NCBI RefSeq assembly: GCF_023156385.1
Contig: NZ_JAKZAK010000022.1
Span: 39,479-103,478 of the forward strand
Source of the DNA: Marinobacter xestospongiae
Lineage (GTDB): Bacteria; Pseudomonadota; Gammaproteobacteria; Pseudomonadales; Oleiphilaceae
DNA length: 64,000 nt
Reading direction: 5' to 3'
Part shown: positions 24,830-32,806 of the stretch, piece by piece
How the letters are laid out: each line of letters opens with the position of its first letter
Position numbering within the stretch: the stretch's first letter is position 1
Made by a program: the position numbers and the translations under genes
Notes under the pieces: model-generated
Databases searched by the model: none
Seen by the model: the letters and a program-made list of their open reading frames with translations, nothing else
Told to the model about the DNA's origin: nothing

Positions 24830-25966
24830 ATGTTTCGTACGACCTTCATGACCCGACACGACCTGTTGGGCTTCGCGGTGCTGGCGGTGTTGCTGCTGCT
24901 GGTGCTGCCGCTGTCGCTGGATGTGTTCCGCCTCAACCTGGTGGGCAAGTACCTCACCTACGCCTTCGTGGCGGTGGGCCTGGTGCTGTGCTGGGGCTGC
25001 GGCGGCATCCTCAGTCTTGGCCAGGGGGTGTTCTACGGCCTTGGCGGCTACGCCCTGGCGATGTTTCTCAAGCTGGAGTCGTCGGACCCGGAGAGCACCC
25101 GCATCCAGAGTACCCCCGGCATTCCCGACTTCATGGACTGGAATCAGCTCACCGAGCTGCCCTGGTTCTGGGAACCGTTCCAGAGTCTGGGGTTCAGTCT
25201 GCTGGCGGTGTTGCTGGTGCCGACCCTGTTCGCCTACCTGATCGGTGTGGCGATGTTCAAGCGGCGGGTGGGCGGGGTTTACTTCGCCATCATCACCCAG
25301 GCGATTGCCGCCATCCTCACCATCCTGATCATCGGTCAGCAGGGTTACACCGGCGGGGTTAACGGCATCACCGACCTGCGTACCCTGCTGGGCTGGAACA
25401 TTCGCACCGACTTTGCCAGCTACGTGTTCTATTTCGTCTGTGTCGGGTTGCTGTTCGTTTGCCTGCTGGTGGCCCAGTTCATTCGCCGCAGCAAGCTGGG
25501 GCGCATCCTGCTGGCGATGCGGGAGCAGGAGGACCGGGTGCGTTTCTCAGGCTACGACGTCGCCGGCTTCAAGATCTTCGTATTCTGCGTGGGCGCGGCC
25601 TTTGCCGCCATTGGCGGTGCCATGTTCACCCTGCAGGAAGGCTTCATGTCCCCCAGCTTCGTCGGCATCGTGCCGTCCATCGAGATGGTGATCTTCTGCG
25701 CCGTGGGCGGTCGGCTGTCGCTGCTGGGAGCAGTGTATGGCGCGTTGCTGGTGAACCTGGCGAAAACGGTGTTCGGGGAGAGTTTCCCGGAGCTGTGGCT
25801 GTTTGCCATGGGGTTGCTGTTCATCGGTGTGGTGATGGCGTTTCCCAACGGCCTGGCGGGTCTCTACCAGCAGTTCCTGGGGGATCGGGTGGCACGTTGG
25901 TTGGATCAGTTGGGGCGGCCATCGCGGTCGCAGGCGCCGGTTGCCCTGGAAGGAGGTGCGCAATGA
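24830..25966 (+). CDS. urtC: Urea/amide ABC transporter permease 2
   Basis: A 378-residue LivM-type inner-membrane permease. Sequence landmarks are LCWGCGGILSLGQGVFYGLGGYALAMFLK and the coupling loop GRILLAMREQEDRVRFSGYDVAGFKIFVFCVGAAFAAIGG. The second half contains EMVIFCAVGGRLSLLGAVYGA. It pairs with UrtB to form the channel. Its stop overlaps the urtD start (ATGA, 25963-25966), so urtC and urtD are translationally coupled. Confidence 0.93.
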   Translation: MFRTTFMTRHDLLGFAVLAVLLLLVLPLSLDVFRLNLVGKYLTYAFVAVGLVLCWGCGGILSLGQGVFYGLGGYALAMFLKLESSDPESTRIQSTPGIPDFMDWNQLTELPWFWEPFQSLGFSLLAVLLVPTLFAYLIGVAMFKRRVGGVYFAIITQAIAAILTILIIGQQGYTGGVNGITDLRTLLGWNIRTDFASYVFYFVCVGLLFVCLLVAQFIRRSKLGRILLAMREQEDRVRFSGYDVAGFKIFVFCVGAAFAAIGGAMFTLQEGFMSPSFVGIVPSIEMVIFCAVGGRLSLLGAVYGALLVNLAKTVFGESFPELWLFAMGLLFIGVVMAFPNGLAGLYQQFLGDRVARWLDQLGRPSRSQAPVALEGGAQ

Positions 25967-26715
25967 GTCATGGCAGCAATACCGATTTTGTGCTCGCGGT
26001 GGAGGGGCTGACGGTGTCGTTTGACGGCTTCCGGGCGGTGGACGATCTGAGCTTCTACGTCGACGACAGTGAGATCCGCGTCATCATCGGCCCCAACGGT
26101 GCCGGCAAGACCACGGTGCTGGACCTGATCTGCGGCCGCACCCGGGCCACCGCCGGCTCGGTGCGCTTCCGCAACCGTGAGCTGACCCAGCTGCGGGAAC
26201 ACGACATCGTCCGCGCGGGGGTTGGGCGCAAGTTCCAGACGCCGTCGATCTACGATGACCTGACGGTGTTCGAGAATCTGGAAATCTGCTACCCCCGCGG
26301 CCGCGGGGTGTTCGGTTCGCTGTTCTTCCGCCGTGACCAGGCGGTGATCGACAAGGTGCGGGAAGTGGCGGCCACGGTGCTGCTGACGGAGCGGCTCGAA
26401 GAGCCGGCGGCGCTGCTGTCCCATGGCCAGAAGCAGTGGCTGGAGATCGGCATGTTGCTGATCCAGGACCCCCAGTTGCTGATGCTGGACGAGCCGGTGG
26501 CGGGAATGTCGATCACCGAGCGGCGCCAGACCGCGGACCTGCTGCGGCGCATTAGCCAGGGCCGGTCGGTGATTGTGATCGAGCATGACATGGATTTTGT
26601 CGCCGAAATCGCCGACCGGGTCACCGTATTGCACCAGGGCCGCATCCTCGCCGAAGGCAGTGCCGAGGCGGTCAAGCAGGACCCGCAGGTCATCGACGTC
26701 TATCTCGGGCATTAG
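25963..26715 (+). CDS. urtD: Urea/amide ABC transporter ATPase 1
   Basis: A 250-residue LivG-class ATPase. Walker A is GPNGAGKTT, the signature motif is the variant LSHGQKQWLEIGMLL usual in UrtD, Walker B is LLMLDEPVAGM, and the H-loop is VIEHDMDFV. AGGAGG lies ahead of the ATG at 25963. It supplies ATP hydrolysis to the UrtBC permease together with UrtE. Confidence 0.93.
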   Translation: MSHGSNTDFVLAVEGLTVSFDGFRAVDDLSFYVDDSEIRVIIGPNGAGKTTVLDLICGRTRATAGSVRFRNRELTQLREHDIVRAGVGRKFQTPSIYDDLTVFENLEICYPRGRGVFGSLFFRRDQAVIDKVREVAATVLLTERLEEPAALLSHGQKQWLEIGMLLIQDPQLLMLDEPVAGMSITERRQTADLLRRISQGRSVIVIEHDMDFVAEIADRVTVLHQGRILAEGSAEAVKQDPQVIDVYLGH

Positions 26716-26742
26716 CGGCCGGGACACTCAGGAGGACACCGC

Positions 26743-27432
26743 ATGTTGCAAGTATCCGATTACCACGTCCGCTATGGCCAGAGCGAAGTGCTCCATGGCC
26801 TGGACTTCACCCTCGGCGCCAACGAGATCGTTGCGGTGGTGGGCCGTAACGGCATGGGCAAGACCACGCTGATGAAATCGCTGATCGGCATGATTCCGTC
26901 GGCGTCGGGCCAGGTGCGGCTGGAAGGGCAGGAGTTGTCCGGTCTGCAAAGCCACCAACGGGTCCGCCAGGGACTGGCGTTTGTGCCCCAGGGCCGGATG
27001 GTGTTTTCCACCATGTCGGTGCAGGAGAACATCGAGACCGGCCTGACCAGCACCGGCCGCCGCCGTGTGCCGAGGGATCTGTATGACCTGTTCCCGGTGC
27101 TGCTGGAGATGCGTCACCGCCGGGGCGGCAACCTGTCCGGCGGTCAGCAGCAGCAACTGGCGATTGCCCGGGCCCTGGCCAGTGACCCCAAGGTGCTGCT
27201 GCTGGATGAACCCACCGAGGGCATTCAGCCTTCCATCATCCGGGACATGGCGCGCACCCTGAAGCTGATCCGCGACCAGCGCGGCCTGTCGATTCTGGTC
27301 TCTGAGCAGGTGCTGAGCTTCGCCCTCGACATCGCTGACCGCATCCTGGTGATCGAGAAGGGGAAAATAGTTCAGGACCAGCAACGAGAAGACGTGGACG
27401 AGGCAACGATAGCCTCCTATCTTTCTGTATAG
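26743..27432 (+). CDS. urtE: Urea/amide ABC transporter ATPase 2
   Basis: A 229-residue LivF-class ATPase. Walker A is GRNGMGKTT, the signature motif is LSGGQQQQLAIARAL, and Walker B is VLLLDEPTEGI followed by QPSIIRDMARTLK, a segment characteristic of UrtE. The switch residue lies in ILVSEQ rather than a typical EHD. It starts after an AGGAGG site 27 bases beyond urtD. It completes the five-gene transporter. Confidence 0.93.
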   Translation: MLQVSDYHVRYGQSEVLHGLDFTLGANEIVAVVGRNGMGKTTLMKSLIGMIPSASGQVRLEGQELSGLQSHQRVRQGLAFVPQGRMVFSTMSVQENIETGLTSTGRRRVPRDLYDLFPVLLEMRHRRGGNLSGGQQQQLAIARALASDPKVLLLDEPTEGIQPSIIRDMARTLKLIRDQRGLSILVSEQVLSFALDIADRILVIEKGKIVQDQQREDVDEATIASYLSV

Positions 27433-27464
27433 CTCCGGCGAAGGTGCTGCGCCGAGTTAGGCCC

Positions 27465-27506
27465 CTACGTCATTTGGCGCAGTTGGCCGGGGTGATTGCC
27501 GTATGG
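27465..27506 (+). promoter_or_regulatory. Two-part control element upstream of fmdA
   Basis: CTACGTCATTTGGCGCA (27465-27481) is the reverse complement of the urtA-upstream palindrome with one mismatch in 17. Seven bases later comes GGGGTGATTGCCGTATGG (27489-27506), which matches the second urtA element at 14 of 18 positions in the same order. This suggests that fmdA has its own promoter under the same regulator. Confidence 0.7.
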
Positions 27507-27576
27507 TCTGGAGTTCCGGTCGGGGCCGATACTGGAATGACCATACGACTCAACCACTGTTCAAGGAGACGCCGTT

Positions 27577-28809
27577 ATGGCCGAAACCATCATCAAGATC
27601 GACCTCAGCAAATCCGCCTACGAAAACGATGCCATCCACAACCGCTGGCATCCGGACATCCCCATGGTGGCTACCGTCAAACCCGGAGATGACTTCATTG
27701 TCGAGTGCTACGACTGGACCGGTGGCCAGATCAAGGACAACGACAGTGCCGACGACGTCCGTGACGTTGACCTCAGCCAGGTGCACTTCCTGTCCGGCCC
27801 GATCGCGGTGGAGGGCGCCGAGCCCGGCGACCTGCTGGAGGTGGATATTCTCGATATCGGTGCCTTTGATGAAAGCCAGTGGGGCTTTAACGGCTTCTTT
27901 TCCAAACAGAACGGCGGTGGCTTTCTGACCGAGCATTTCCCCGAGGCCCACAAGTCGATCTGGGAATTCAACGGTATGTTCACCAAGTCCCGCCACATTC
28001 CCAACGTCGAGTTCGCCGGCATGATCCACCCCGGCCTGATCGGCTGCCTGCCGTCACGGGAGCTGCTGGAGCAGTGGAACCAGCGCGAGAAGGCGCTCTA
28101 CGACACTGACCCGGAGCGGGTACCGGCGCTGGCCAACCTGCCCTTCTCGGACACCGCCCACATGGGCCGGCTCAGTGGCGATGCCGCCCAGGACGCCGCG
28201 GCCGAAGCCGCCCGCACCGTGCCGCCGCGGGAGCACGGTGGCAACTGCGACATCAAGGATCTGTCGCGAGGCTCCAAGGTCTACTTCCCGGTGTACGTCA
28301 AAGGCGGCGGGCTGTCGGTGGGGGACCTGCACTTCAGCCAGGGGGACGGTGAAATTACCTTCTGTGGCGCCATTGAAATGGCTGGCTGGATTCACCTGCG
28401 GGTCAACCTGATCAAGGACGGGGTGGCCAAGTACGGCATCAAGAACCCGGTGTTCAAACCCAGTACCATCAAGCCCAAGTACGATGACTATGTGATCTTC
28501 GAGGGCATCTCGGTGGATGAACAGGGCCAGCAGCACTACCTCGACGTGCACGTGGCCTATCGCCAGGCCTGTCTCAATGCCATCGAGTACCTGTCCAAGT
28601 TTGGCTACAGCCCGGCCCAGGCCTATGCCCTGCTGGGCTGTGCCCCGGTGGAGGGCCACATCAGTGGGGTGGTGGATGTGCCCAACGCCTGTGCCACCCT
28701 GTGGTTGCCCACCGGCATTTTCGATTTTGACATCAACCCCAGTGCCGATGGCCCGACCACCCAGGTGACCGGGGGGATGGATGTGCCCAAATCACCGGAT
28801 AAGGAGTAA
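27577..28809 (+). CDS. fmdA: Formamidase
   Basis: A 410-residue cytosolic amidohydrolase of the acetamidase/formamidase family. Family segments are NRWHPDIPMVATVKPGDDFIVECYDWTGG, GPIAVEGAEPGDLLEVDIL, FAGMIHPGLIGCLPSRELL and PPREHGGNCDIKDLSRGSKVYFPVYVKGG. Length and sequence correspond to FmdA of methylotrophs, which hydrolyses formamide to formate and ammonia. It lies downstream of the Urt-type transporter with its own control element and is followed five bases later by fmdB. A role in using formamide or other short amides as nitrogen source follows from the context. Confidence 0.93.
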   Translation: MAETIIKIDLSKSAYENDAIHNRWHPDIPMVATVKPGDDFIVECYDWTGGQIKDNDSADDVRDVDLSQVHFLSGPIAVEGAEPGDLLEVDILDIGAFDESQWGFNGFFSKQNGGGFLTEHFPEAHKSIWEFNGMFTKSRHIPNVEFAGMIHPGLIGCLPSRELLEQWNQREKALYDTDPERVPALANLPFSDTAHMGRLSGDAAQDAAAEAARTVPPREHGGNCDIKDLSRGSKVYFPVYVKGGGLSVGDLHFSQGDGEITFCGAIEMAGWIHLRVNLIKDGVAKYGIKNPVFKPSTIKPKYDDYVIFEGISVDEQGQQHYLDVHVAYRQACLNAIEYLSKFGYSPAQAYALLGCAPVEGHISGVVDVPNACATLWLPTGIFDFDINPSADGPTTQVTGGMDVPKSPDKE

Positions 28810-28814
28810 CGACC

Positions 28815-29165
28815 ATGCCGGTCTATGACTACAAGTGCCGCGATCACGGTCTGTTCCATCGCCTTGCCACCCTGGCCGAAGCGGCGGAACCGGCGCCGTG
28901 TCCCGACTGCGGTGGCCTCGCGCCCCGGGTGATTGTGATGCCGTCGAACCTGCCACGGATGGCGCCGGATCAGCGCCGGGCAATGGACCGCAACGAGCGG
29001 GCCCGTCATGAACCGCTGCATTCCACCGCCGCCCAGCGGCAGGAGGACGCTGGTCATCGCCAGCAGTGTGGCTGCGGTTCACCGAACAGCCGGCCCAAGC
29101 TGTTCTACACCGCCGATGGCAAGAAGATGTTCCCGTCGATGCGGCCATGGATGATCAGCCACTAG
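28815..29165 (+). CDS. fmdB: FmdB-family zinc ribbon protein
   Basis: A 116-residue protein with an N-terminal zinc ribbon: MPVYDYKCRDHG and PCPDCGG give ligands Cys8, His11, Cys29 and Cys32. Most FmdB proteins have CxxC in the first pair; here the second ligand is histidine. The C-terminal half is Arg/Gln-rich with QCGCG and a final conserved segment RPKLFYTADGKKMFPSM. FmdB was proposed as a regulator or accessory of formamidase expression; its mechanism is not settled. It ends the fmd operon before a strong terminator. Confidence 0.85.
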   Translation: MPVYDYKCRDHGLFHRLATLAEAAEPAPCPDCGGLAPRVIVMPSNLPRMAPDQRRAMDRNERARHEPLHSTAAQRQEDAGHRQQCGCGSPNSRPKLFYTADGKKMFPSMRPWMISH

Positions 29166-29175
29166 CAAACTGCCA

Positions 29176-29201
29176 GCCGGCCCGCTCGGGCCGGCGTTTT
29201 T
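29176..29201 (+). terminator. Rho-independent terminator after fmdB
   Basis: GCCGGCCC and GGGCCGGC pair around GCTC and are followed by GTTTTT, ten bases after the fmdB stop. Confidence 0.9.
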
Positions 29202-29239
29202 ACATATCCCGCTGATGCTTCTGGGTTTTGGCGCCCGCC

Positions 29240-30049
29240 CTACATGCCCGCGGCGTCGGTGCTCTCGAAGATCTTGTCCGCCGAGGCGGCAACAAAGCCG
29301 CTGTACAGCGAGCCGTCCGCGGTGGGGTAGCGCTTGGCGAACTCGTAGAAACAGCTGGGAATCACCGCCGCCCGGTCACGGAAGGTCACTTCCGCCAGGT
29401 CTGCCATGGTGGAGGACTGTTCCAGCATGGCTTCCGGGGACCCCTTGATCTCGCCGCCGGAGCTGTTGATCGGGAAGCCTTCGGCCTTCAGTACCGCATT
29501 CACCTCGGCCACCGAGTCGAACCGGGCCAGTTCGTTGATGTTGACGGTGAAGTGGTTGGCGCGATAGCCCCAGGCAGCCATCCAGGCGGCGTATTCACTC
29601 TCCTTCAGCAGTTGCTGGTAAGTGGCGTAGTCCACCTGCCAGTGGGTACCCGAGTAGAGGAAATCATCGGCCTCGACCGCCTGCGCCGGAACCTGGGCCA
29701 CCAGCTCACCGACGATCGCCTGCAGTTCCGGTGAACACTGCTCCACCAACAGTTCGGAGATGAACACCTTGGGCGCGGTGGGGTCCGGATGCTCATAGTG
29801 GCGGGCGTACAGTTTCTTGGCTTCGAAGTGGTACTCGCCACCCTGGACGTAGCCGAGACTGAGAAAGTGGGCGGCCAATTTGTCGAGGCCAACCCTGGGC
29901 AGGTTGAAGGTACGCAGGGCGATGTGGTCGTTGATGATCTCATCCGCCTGAGTGCCGCCGAGCAACTGGTGGATGCGCTCCGCCGACGGAGTCACGGTCT
30001 TGTAGTTCTCCCACAGGTGGTGGAACAGGGTGTCGCGATCAGAGTGCAT
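29240..30049 (-). CDS. DUF1338-family 2-oxoacid (2-oxoadipate-like) dioxygenase
   Basis: A 269-residue metalloenzyme of the DUF1338/HglS group, related to YdcJ and to the 2-oxoadipate dioxygenase/decarboxylase of D-lysine catabolism. Visible family elements are NDHIALRTFNLPRVGLDKLA with a metal-binding His, GYRANHFTVNINEL with a second His, and GGEIKGSPEAMLEQSSTMAD, which supplies a likely Glu and substrate contacts. Members are non-haem iron enzymes converting a 2-oxo acid to a hydroxy acid with CO2 release. Its start overlaps the end of the succinyltransferase gene by 11 bases, so the two are co-translated and probably share a pathway of basic amino acid breakdown. Confidence 0.8.
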   Translation of the reverse strand: MHSDRDTLFHHLWENYKTVTPSAERIHQLLGGTQADEIINDHIALRTFNLPRVGLDKLAAHFLSLGYVQGGEYHFEAKKLYARHYEHPDPTAPKVFISELLVEQCSPELQAIVGELVAQVPAQAVEADDFLYSGTHWQVDYATYQQLLKESEYAAWMAAWGYRANHFTVNINELARFDSVAEVNAVLKAEGFPINSSGGEIKGSPEAMLEQSSTMADLAEVTFRDRAAVIPSCFYEFAKRYPTADGSLYSGFVAASADKIFESTDAAGM

Positions 30050-31196
30050 GGCGGAACTCCTCGGTATTGGACCGGTTGAGACTGGAAAAACGGATAGCTG
30101 ACGGCGAGGACCAGTGCTCCGCGGTCTGGCGCTCGCCAGAGCCGGTGTTCAGCGGCAGAAAACGGGCGATGGCGCCTTCCTCCAGGCTGAGCTGGCTGGC
30201 CAGATCGGCCGGTATCTGCAGCAACCGGTGCTCCGGCAGGTAGCGGGCCTGCTCGGTGATGGTGGCGCGGAAGCCGGCGGTGGCGGTGTTGGCCAGCAGC
30301 AGCGGCTCACCTTCGCCACACACCGGGCCGGGGTCGAGCACGGCGGTATCCGCATCCAGCACCTGAATGCGGCATTGCCGGGACTGGGCGATGCTGCGGA
30401 TCTGGCTGCGTTCGGCCTCCACCGTGGGGCCGGCATCGAACAGGTCGACGTAGTCTTTGTGGCGGAAGCCCTCACGCTCCAGCATCGCCAGCGCGGGGCG
30501 GGTGTCCGGATGTACCTGGCCAATGACGTCGCGGGCACTGGCGCTGAGCAGGTTGGTGTACAGCGGGTATTTGGGCATCAGCTCGGCAATGAAGCGCTTG
30601 TTGCCGGCGCCGGAAAGGTGGGTCACGGTGGCGAAGTCGAGATTGACGAAGTGCACCCGCAACCAGTTCCAGAACGGCGATTCGCCGTTGTCGTCGGAGA
30701 TCCCGCGCATCTCGGCAATGACGGTGTCGGCAAAACGCTGCGGGTGCTGGGCCATGAACAGGAAGCGGACCCGGGACAACAGCTTGCCGGCATTGGCGCG
30801 ACGGAACCTGGGGCGCAGGTAGAGGGTGCAGATCTCGGTGCAGCCGGTGTAGTGGTTGCACATGTTGAGCACTTCAACGCTGTTGAACAGGTCCAGCTCG
30901 CTGGAATGATGCACCACCCGGCTCTTGTGGTAATGGTACAGCGGGCTGCTCAGGCCTACGCTGGCCTCGATACCGGTGGTGCCCATGAGCTCGCCGCTGT
31001 CCTCGTCCTCCAGTACGAACAGGTAGCTCTCCTGGCCGGGTTCGTAGACACGGCGGGCAAAGCTGTCGATGGAGTGCTGGATCTTGTCACGGAGGAACGT
31101 CCGGTCGTCGATCAGCGAGGTGAAGCCGGGGCCGGATTCGACGGCAATCTGTTGCAGGGCGTCCAGATCGTGATGGGCAACGGGACGGATGATCAT
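30039..31196 (-). CDS. Arginine N-succinyltransferase-like enzyme
   Basis: A 385-residue protein of the AstA family, which moves succinyl from succinyl-CoA to the alpha-amino group of arginine or ornithine. Characteristic stretches are MIIRPVAHHDLDALQQIA, LMGTTGIEASVGLSSPLYHYH, RRANAGKLLSRVRFLFMAQHP and EMRGISDDNGESPFWNWL. AstA is usually near 340 residues; here an extra C-terminal tail of about 45 residues is present. No other ast genes accompany it. The start at 31196 was chosen because CGGAG precedes it and family homology begins at MIIRP. It is divergent from an Lrp-type gene. Confidence 0.85.
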   Translation of the reverse strand: MIIRPVAHHDLDALQQIAVESGPGFTSLIDDRTFLRDKIQHSIDSFARRVYEPGQESYLFVLEDEDSGELMGTTGIEASVGLSSPLYHYHKSRVVHHSSELDLFNSVEVLNMCNHYTGCTEICTLYLRPRFRRANAGKLLSRVRFLFMAQHPQRFADTVIAEMRGISDDNGESPFWNWLRVHFVNLDFATVTHLSGAGNKRFIAELMPKYPLYTNLLSASARDVIGQVHPDTRPALAMLEREGFRHKDYVDLFDAGPTVEAERSQIRSIAQSRQCRIQVLDADTAVLDPGPVCGEGEPLLLANTATAGFRATITEQARYLPEHRLLQIPADLASQLSLEEGAIARFLPLNTGSGERQTAEHWSSPSAIRFSSLNRSNTEEFRHAL

Positions 31197-31289
31197 GGGC
31201 AAGCTCCGGGTCGGGGACCTGTCAGGGATACCCGCTATTATCGCGACCACTGTTGTCAGCTTGCAGTTTCAGATTTAACGAATCAGTGC

Positions 31290-31327
31290 CATATTTAGGC
31301 AAATTGACCAACAGGTTTGCCAATATG
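31290..31327. promoter_or_regulatory. Inverted repeat overlapping the lrp-type start
   Basis: CATATTTAGGCAAA (31290-31303) faces TTTGCCAATATG (31316-31327); GGCAAA/TTTGCC and CATATT/AATATG pair outwards with slight asymmetry. It covers the start codon of the Lrp-type gene, so binding would block its own translation start or promoter and could steer the divergent astA-like operon. Confidence 0.5.
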
Positions 31328-31753
31328 ATCAATAAACAGGATCTGCGCCTGATCGCCCTGCTGCGCAAGGACGCCCGCACCAGCGTCTCGGACCTGGCCC
31401 GGGCCCTCGACCTGTCCCGCTCCACGGTGCAGAACCGGCTGGCCCGGCTGCAGAGCTCCGGCATCATCAAGGGCTACTCGGTGGAGCTGGGCGGCGAATA
31501 CACCGCCAACCAGGTGGAGGCCCATGTCTCCATCAAGGTGCACCAGAAACTGACTGTGCGCACCAACACCGCCCTGGAGGCGATGCCGGAAGTAAGCCAA
31601 CTGTATGCCGTGAGCGGTGAGTACGACCTGCTGGCCATCGTCCAGGCCCAGAGCCTGGAGGCCCTGAGCGCGGTACTGGACGACATCGCCACCCTGGATG
31701 GGGTGGAGCGCACCAACTCGGCGGTGGTGCTGGAGACCAAGTTCAGGCGCTGA
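31325..31753 (+). CDS. Lrp/AsnC-family regulator
   Basis: A 142-residue regulator with an N-terminal helix-turn-helix (INKQDLRLIALLRKDARTSVSDLARALDLSRSTVQNRLARLQSSGIIKGY) and a C-terminal RAM ligand domain (VEAHVSIKV, LYAVSGEYDLLAIVQ). It is divergent from the astA-like/DUF1338 operon and probably activates it in response to an amino acid. The start at 31325 was chosen because HTH homology begins there; upstream sequence is AT-rich and looks like promoter. It converges with the hydrolase gene by an 11-base overlap. Confidence 0.88.
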   Translation: MINKQDLRLIALLRKDARTSVSDLARALDLSRSTVQNRLARLQSSGIIKGYSVELGGEYTANQVEAHVSIKVHQKLTVRTNTALEAMPEVSQLYAVSGEYDLLAIVQAQSLEALSAVLDDIATLDGVERTNSAVVLETKFRR

Positions 31754-32687
31754 GCCAGGCCACCACAGGCTCGACCACGCGGTCGTGCCACAGTAACCGG
31801 TGGTGGCCCAGACCCTCACTGCGCAACAGTTCGGCGCCGGGCCAGCGATGGTAGACCCGTGCGCTCTGCGCTGGCGCCACTGCACGGTCCTGATCGTCGA
31901 TGACCACCAGCCCCGGCTGGTTCAGCTGTGGCACCAGTTCATCCAAGGCCAGCCGCTGCCAGACCTCGGGACCAAAGCGGGCCTCCATGCGCGCCCGGTG
32001 CTGCGCCAGGGCGCCGGCAGACAGGCCCATCTGCACACCCAGATTGTCCACCACTTCCGACAGCGACGCCGGGGGCGCCAGCAGGACCAACTTGCGGGCA
32101 CTGAGGCCGTCCACCAGGGCGCGGCCGGCAGCCAGACTGCCGAGGGAGTGGGCCATCACCGCCTCCAGCGGGCCGAACAGCTCGCCCACCCGGGTCAGTA
32201 CCTCGGTCATTTCATAGAGATCGGTGCGTTCGCCCTGGGCGCGGCCGTGGGCGGGGGCGTCGTAGAGCACCACCCGATAGCCGGCGGCGACCAGTGGCTG
32301 GATAAAGGCACCAAACTGGATGCCGGCGCCGGACCAGCCGTGAACCCCGAGCACCACAGGGCCTTCGCCCCAGCTGTAGACCGGCAGGGTACGCGTGCCG
32401 ACGTGCAGCTGGGTGTGGCTGTCGGCCTGCTCCAGCAGGTGCTCGTAGCGGCTGGGCATGGGCAGTCGCTGCGGGGTGAAGGCCAGGCGCTCGATCAGTC
32501 GGGCGGCACCATCGCTGGAGAGGCGGGCATACAGGGCCAGTCCCAGGCTCAGGGCCCGGTGTTGCCAGGAGCGGTGGCTCGCCGCAGTGGCTGATTGTTG
32601 TGATATGGATGGTCGTGATGCGAATGGCCGTGATGCGGATGATCGTGACGCCGATTGTGGCGATATGGATGGGGTGACCTGGGTCAT
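31743..32687 (-). CDS. Alpha/beta hydrolase with N-terminal pentapeptide repeat
   Basis: A 314-residue protein with an alpha/beta hydrolase fold. The oxyanion segment is VVLGVHGWSGAGIQF, the nucleophile elbow AHSLGS places Ser181, and the acid and His are likely in VVIDDQDRAV and GLGHHRLL. Residues about 6-31 are five Ser-rich five-residue repeats encoded by a 15-bp minisatellite; the tract is not part of the fold. Membership is closest to small serine esterases/lipases; the substrate is unknown. It is divergent from a GlxA-type regulator across a perfect palindrome at 32763-32782. Confidence 0.8.
   Translation of the reverse strand: MTQVTPSISPQSASRSSASRPFASRPSISQQSATAASHRSWQHRALSLGLALYARLSSDGAARLIERLAFTPQRLPMPSRYEHLLEQADSHTQLHVGTRTLPVYSWGEGPVVLGVHGWSGAGIQFGAFIQPLVAAGYRVVLYDAPAHGRAQGERTDLYEMTEVLTRVGELFGPLEAVMAHSLGSLAAGRALVDGLSARKLVLLAPPASLSEVVDNLGVQMGLSAGALAQHRARMEARFGPEVWQRLALDELVPQLNQPGLVVIDDQDRAVAPAQSARVYHRWPGAELLRSEGLGHHRLLWHDRVVEPVVAWLSA
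32596..32670. repeat. 15-bp minisatellite, five units, in coding sequence
   Basis: Five consecutive 15-base units: TGTTGTGATATGGAT, GGTCGTGATGCGAAT, GGCCGTGATGCGGAT, GATCGTGACGCCGAT, TGTGGCGATATGGAT. The first and last are near identical. On the coding (minus) strand they give SISPQ, SASRS, SASRP, FASRP, SISQQ. A change in copy number would stay in frame. Confidence 0.9.
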
Positions 32688-32762
32688 GGTTGATTCCTCC
32701 CTTACGGGCGTTGGGCCAGGATGGCTGACAGGTTCAGATTAGGGCTTGTGGCGGGTGAGCTG

Positions 32763-32782
32763 GAGTGTCATATTTGACACTC
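32763..32782. promoter_or_regulatory. Operator palindrome between hydrolase and GlxA-type regulator genes
   Basis: GAGTGTCA and TGACACTC flank TATT as a perfect 20-base inverted repeat. It lies 24 bases before the regulator start at 32807 and 76 bases before the hydrolase start, positioned to control both. Confidence 0.6.
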
Positions 32783-32806
32783 TTGGTGCGAAATGGGACA
32801 TGGCTC

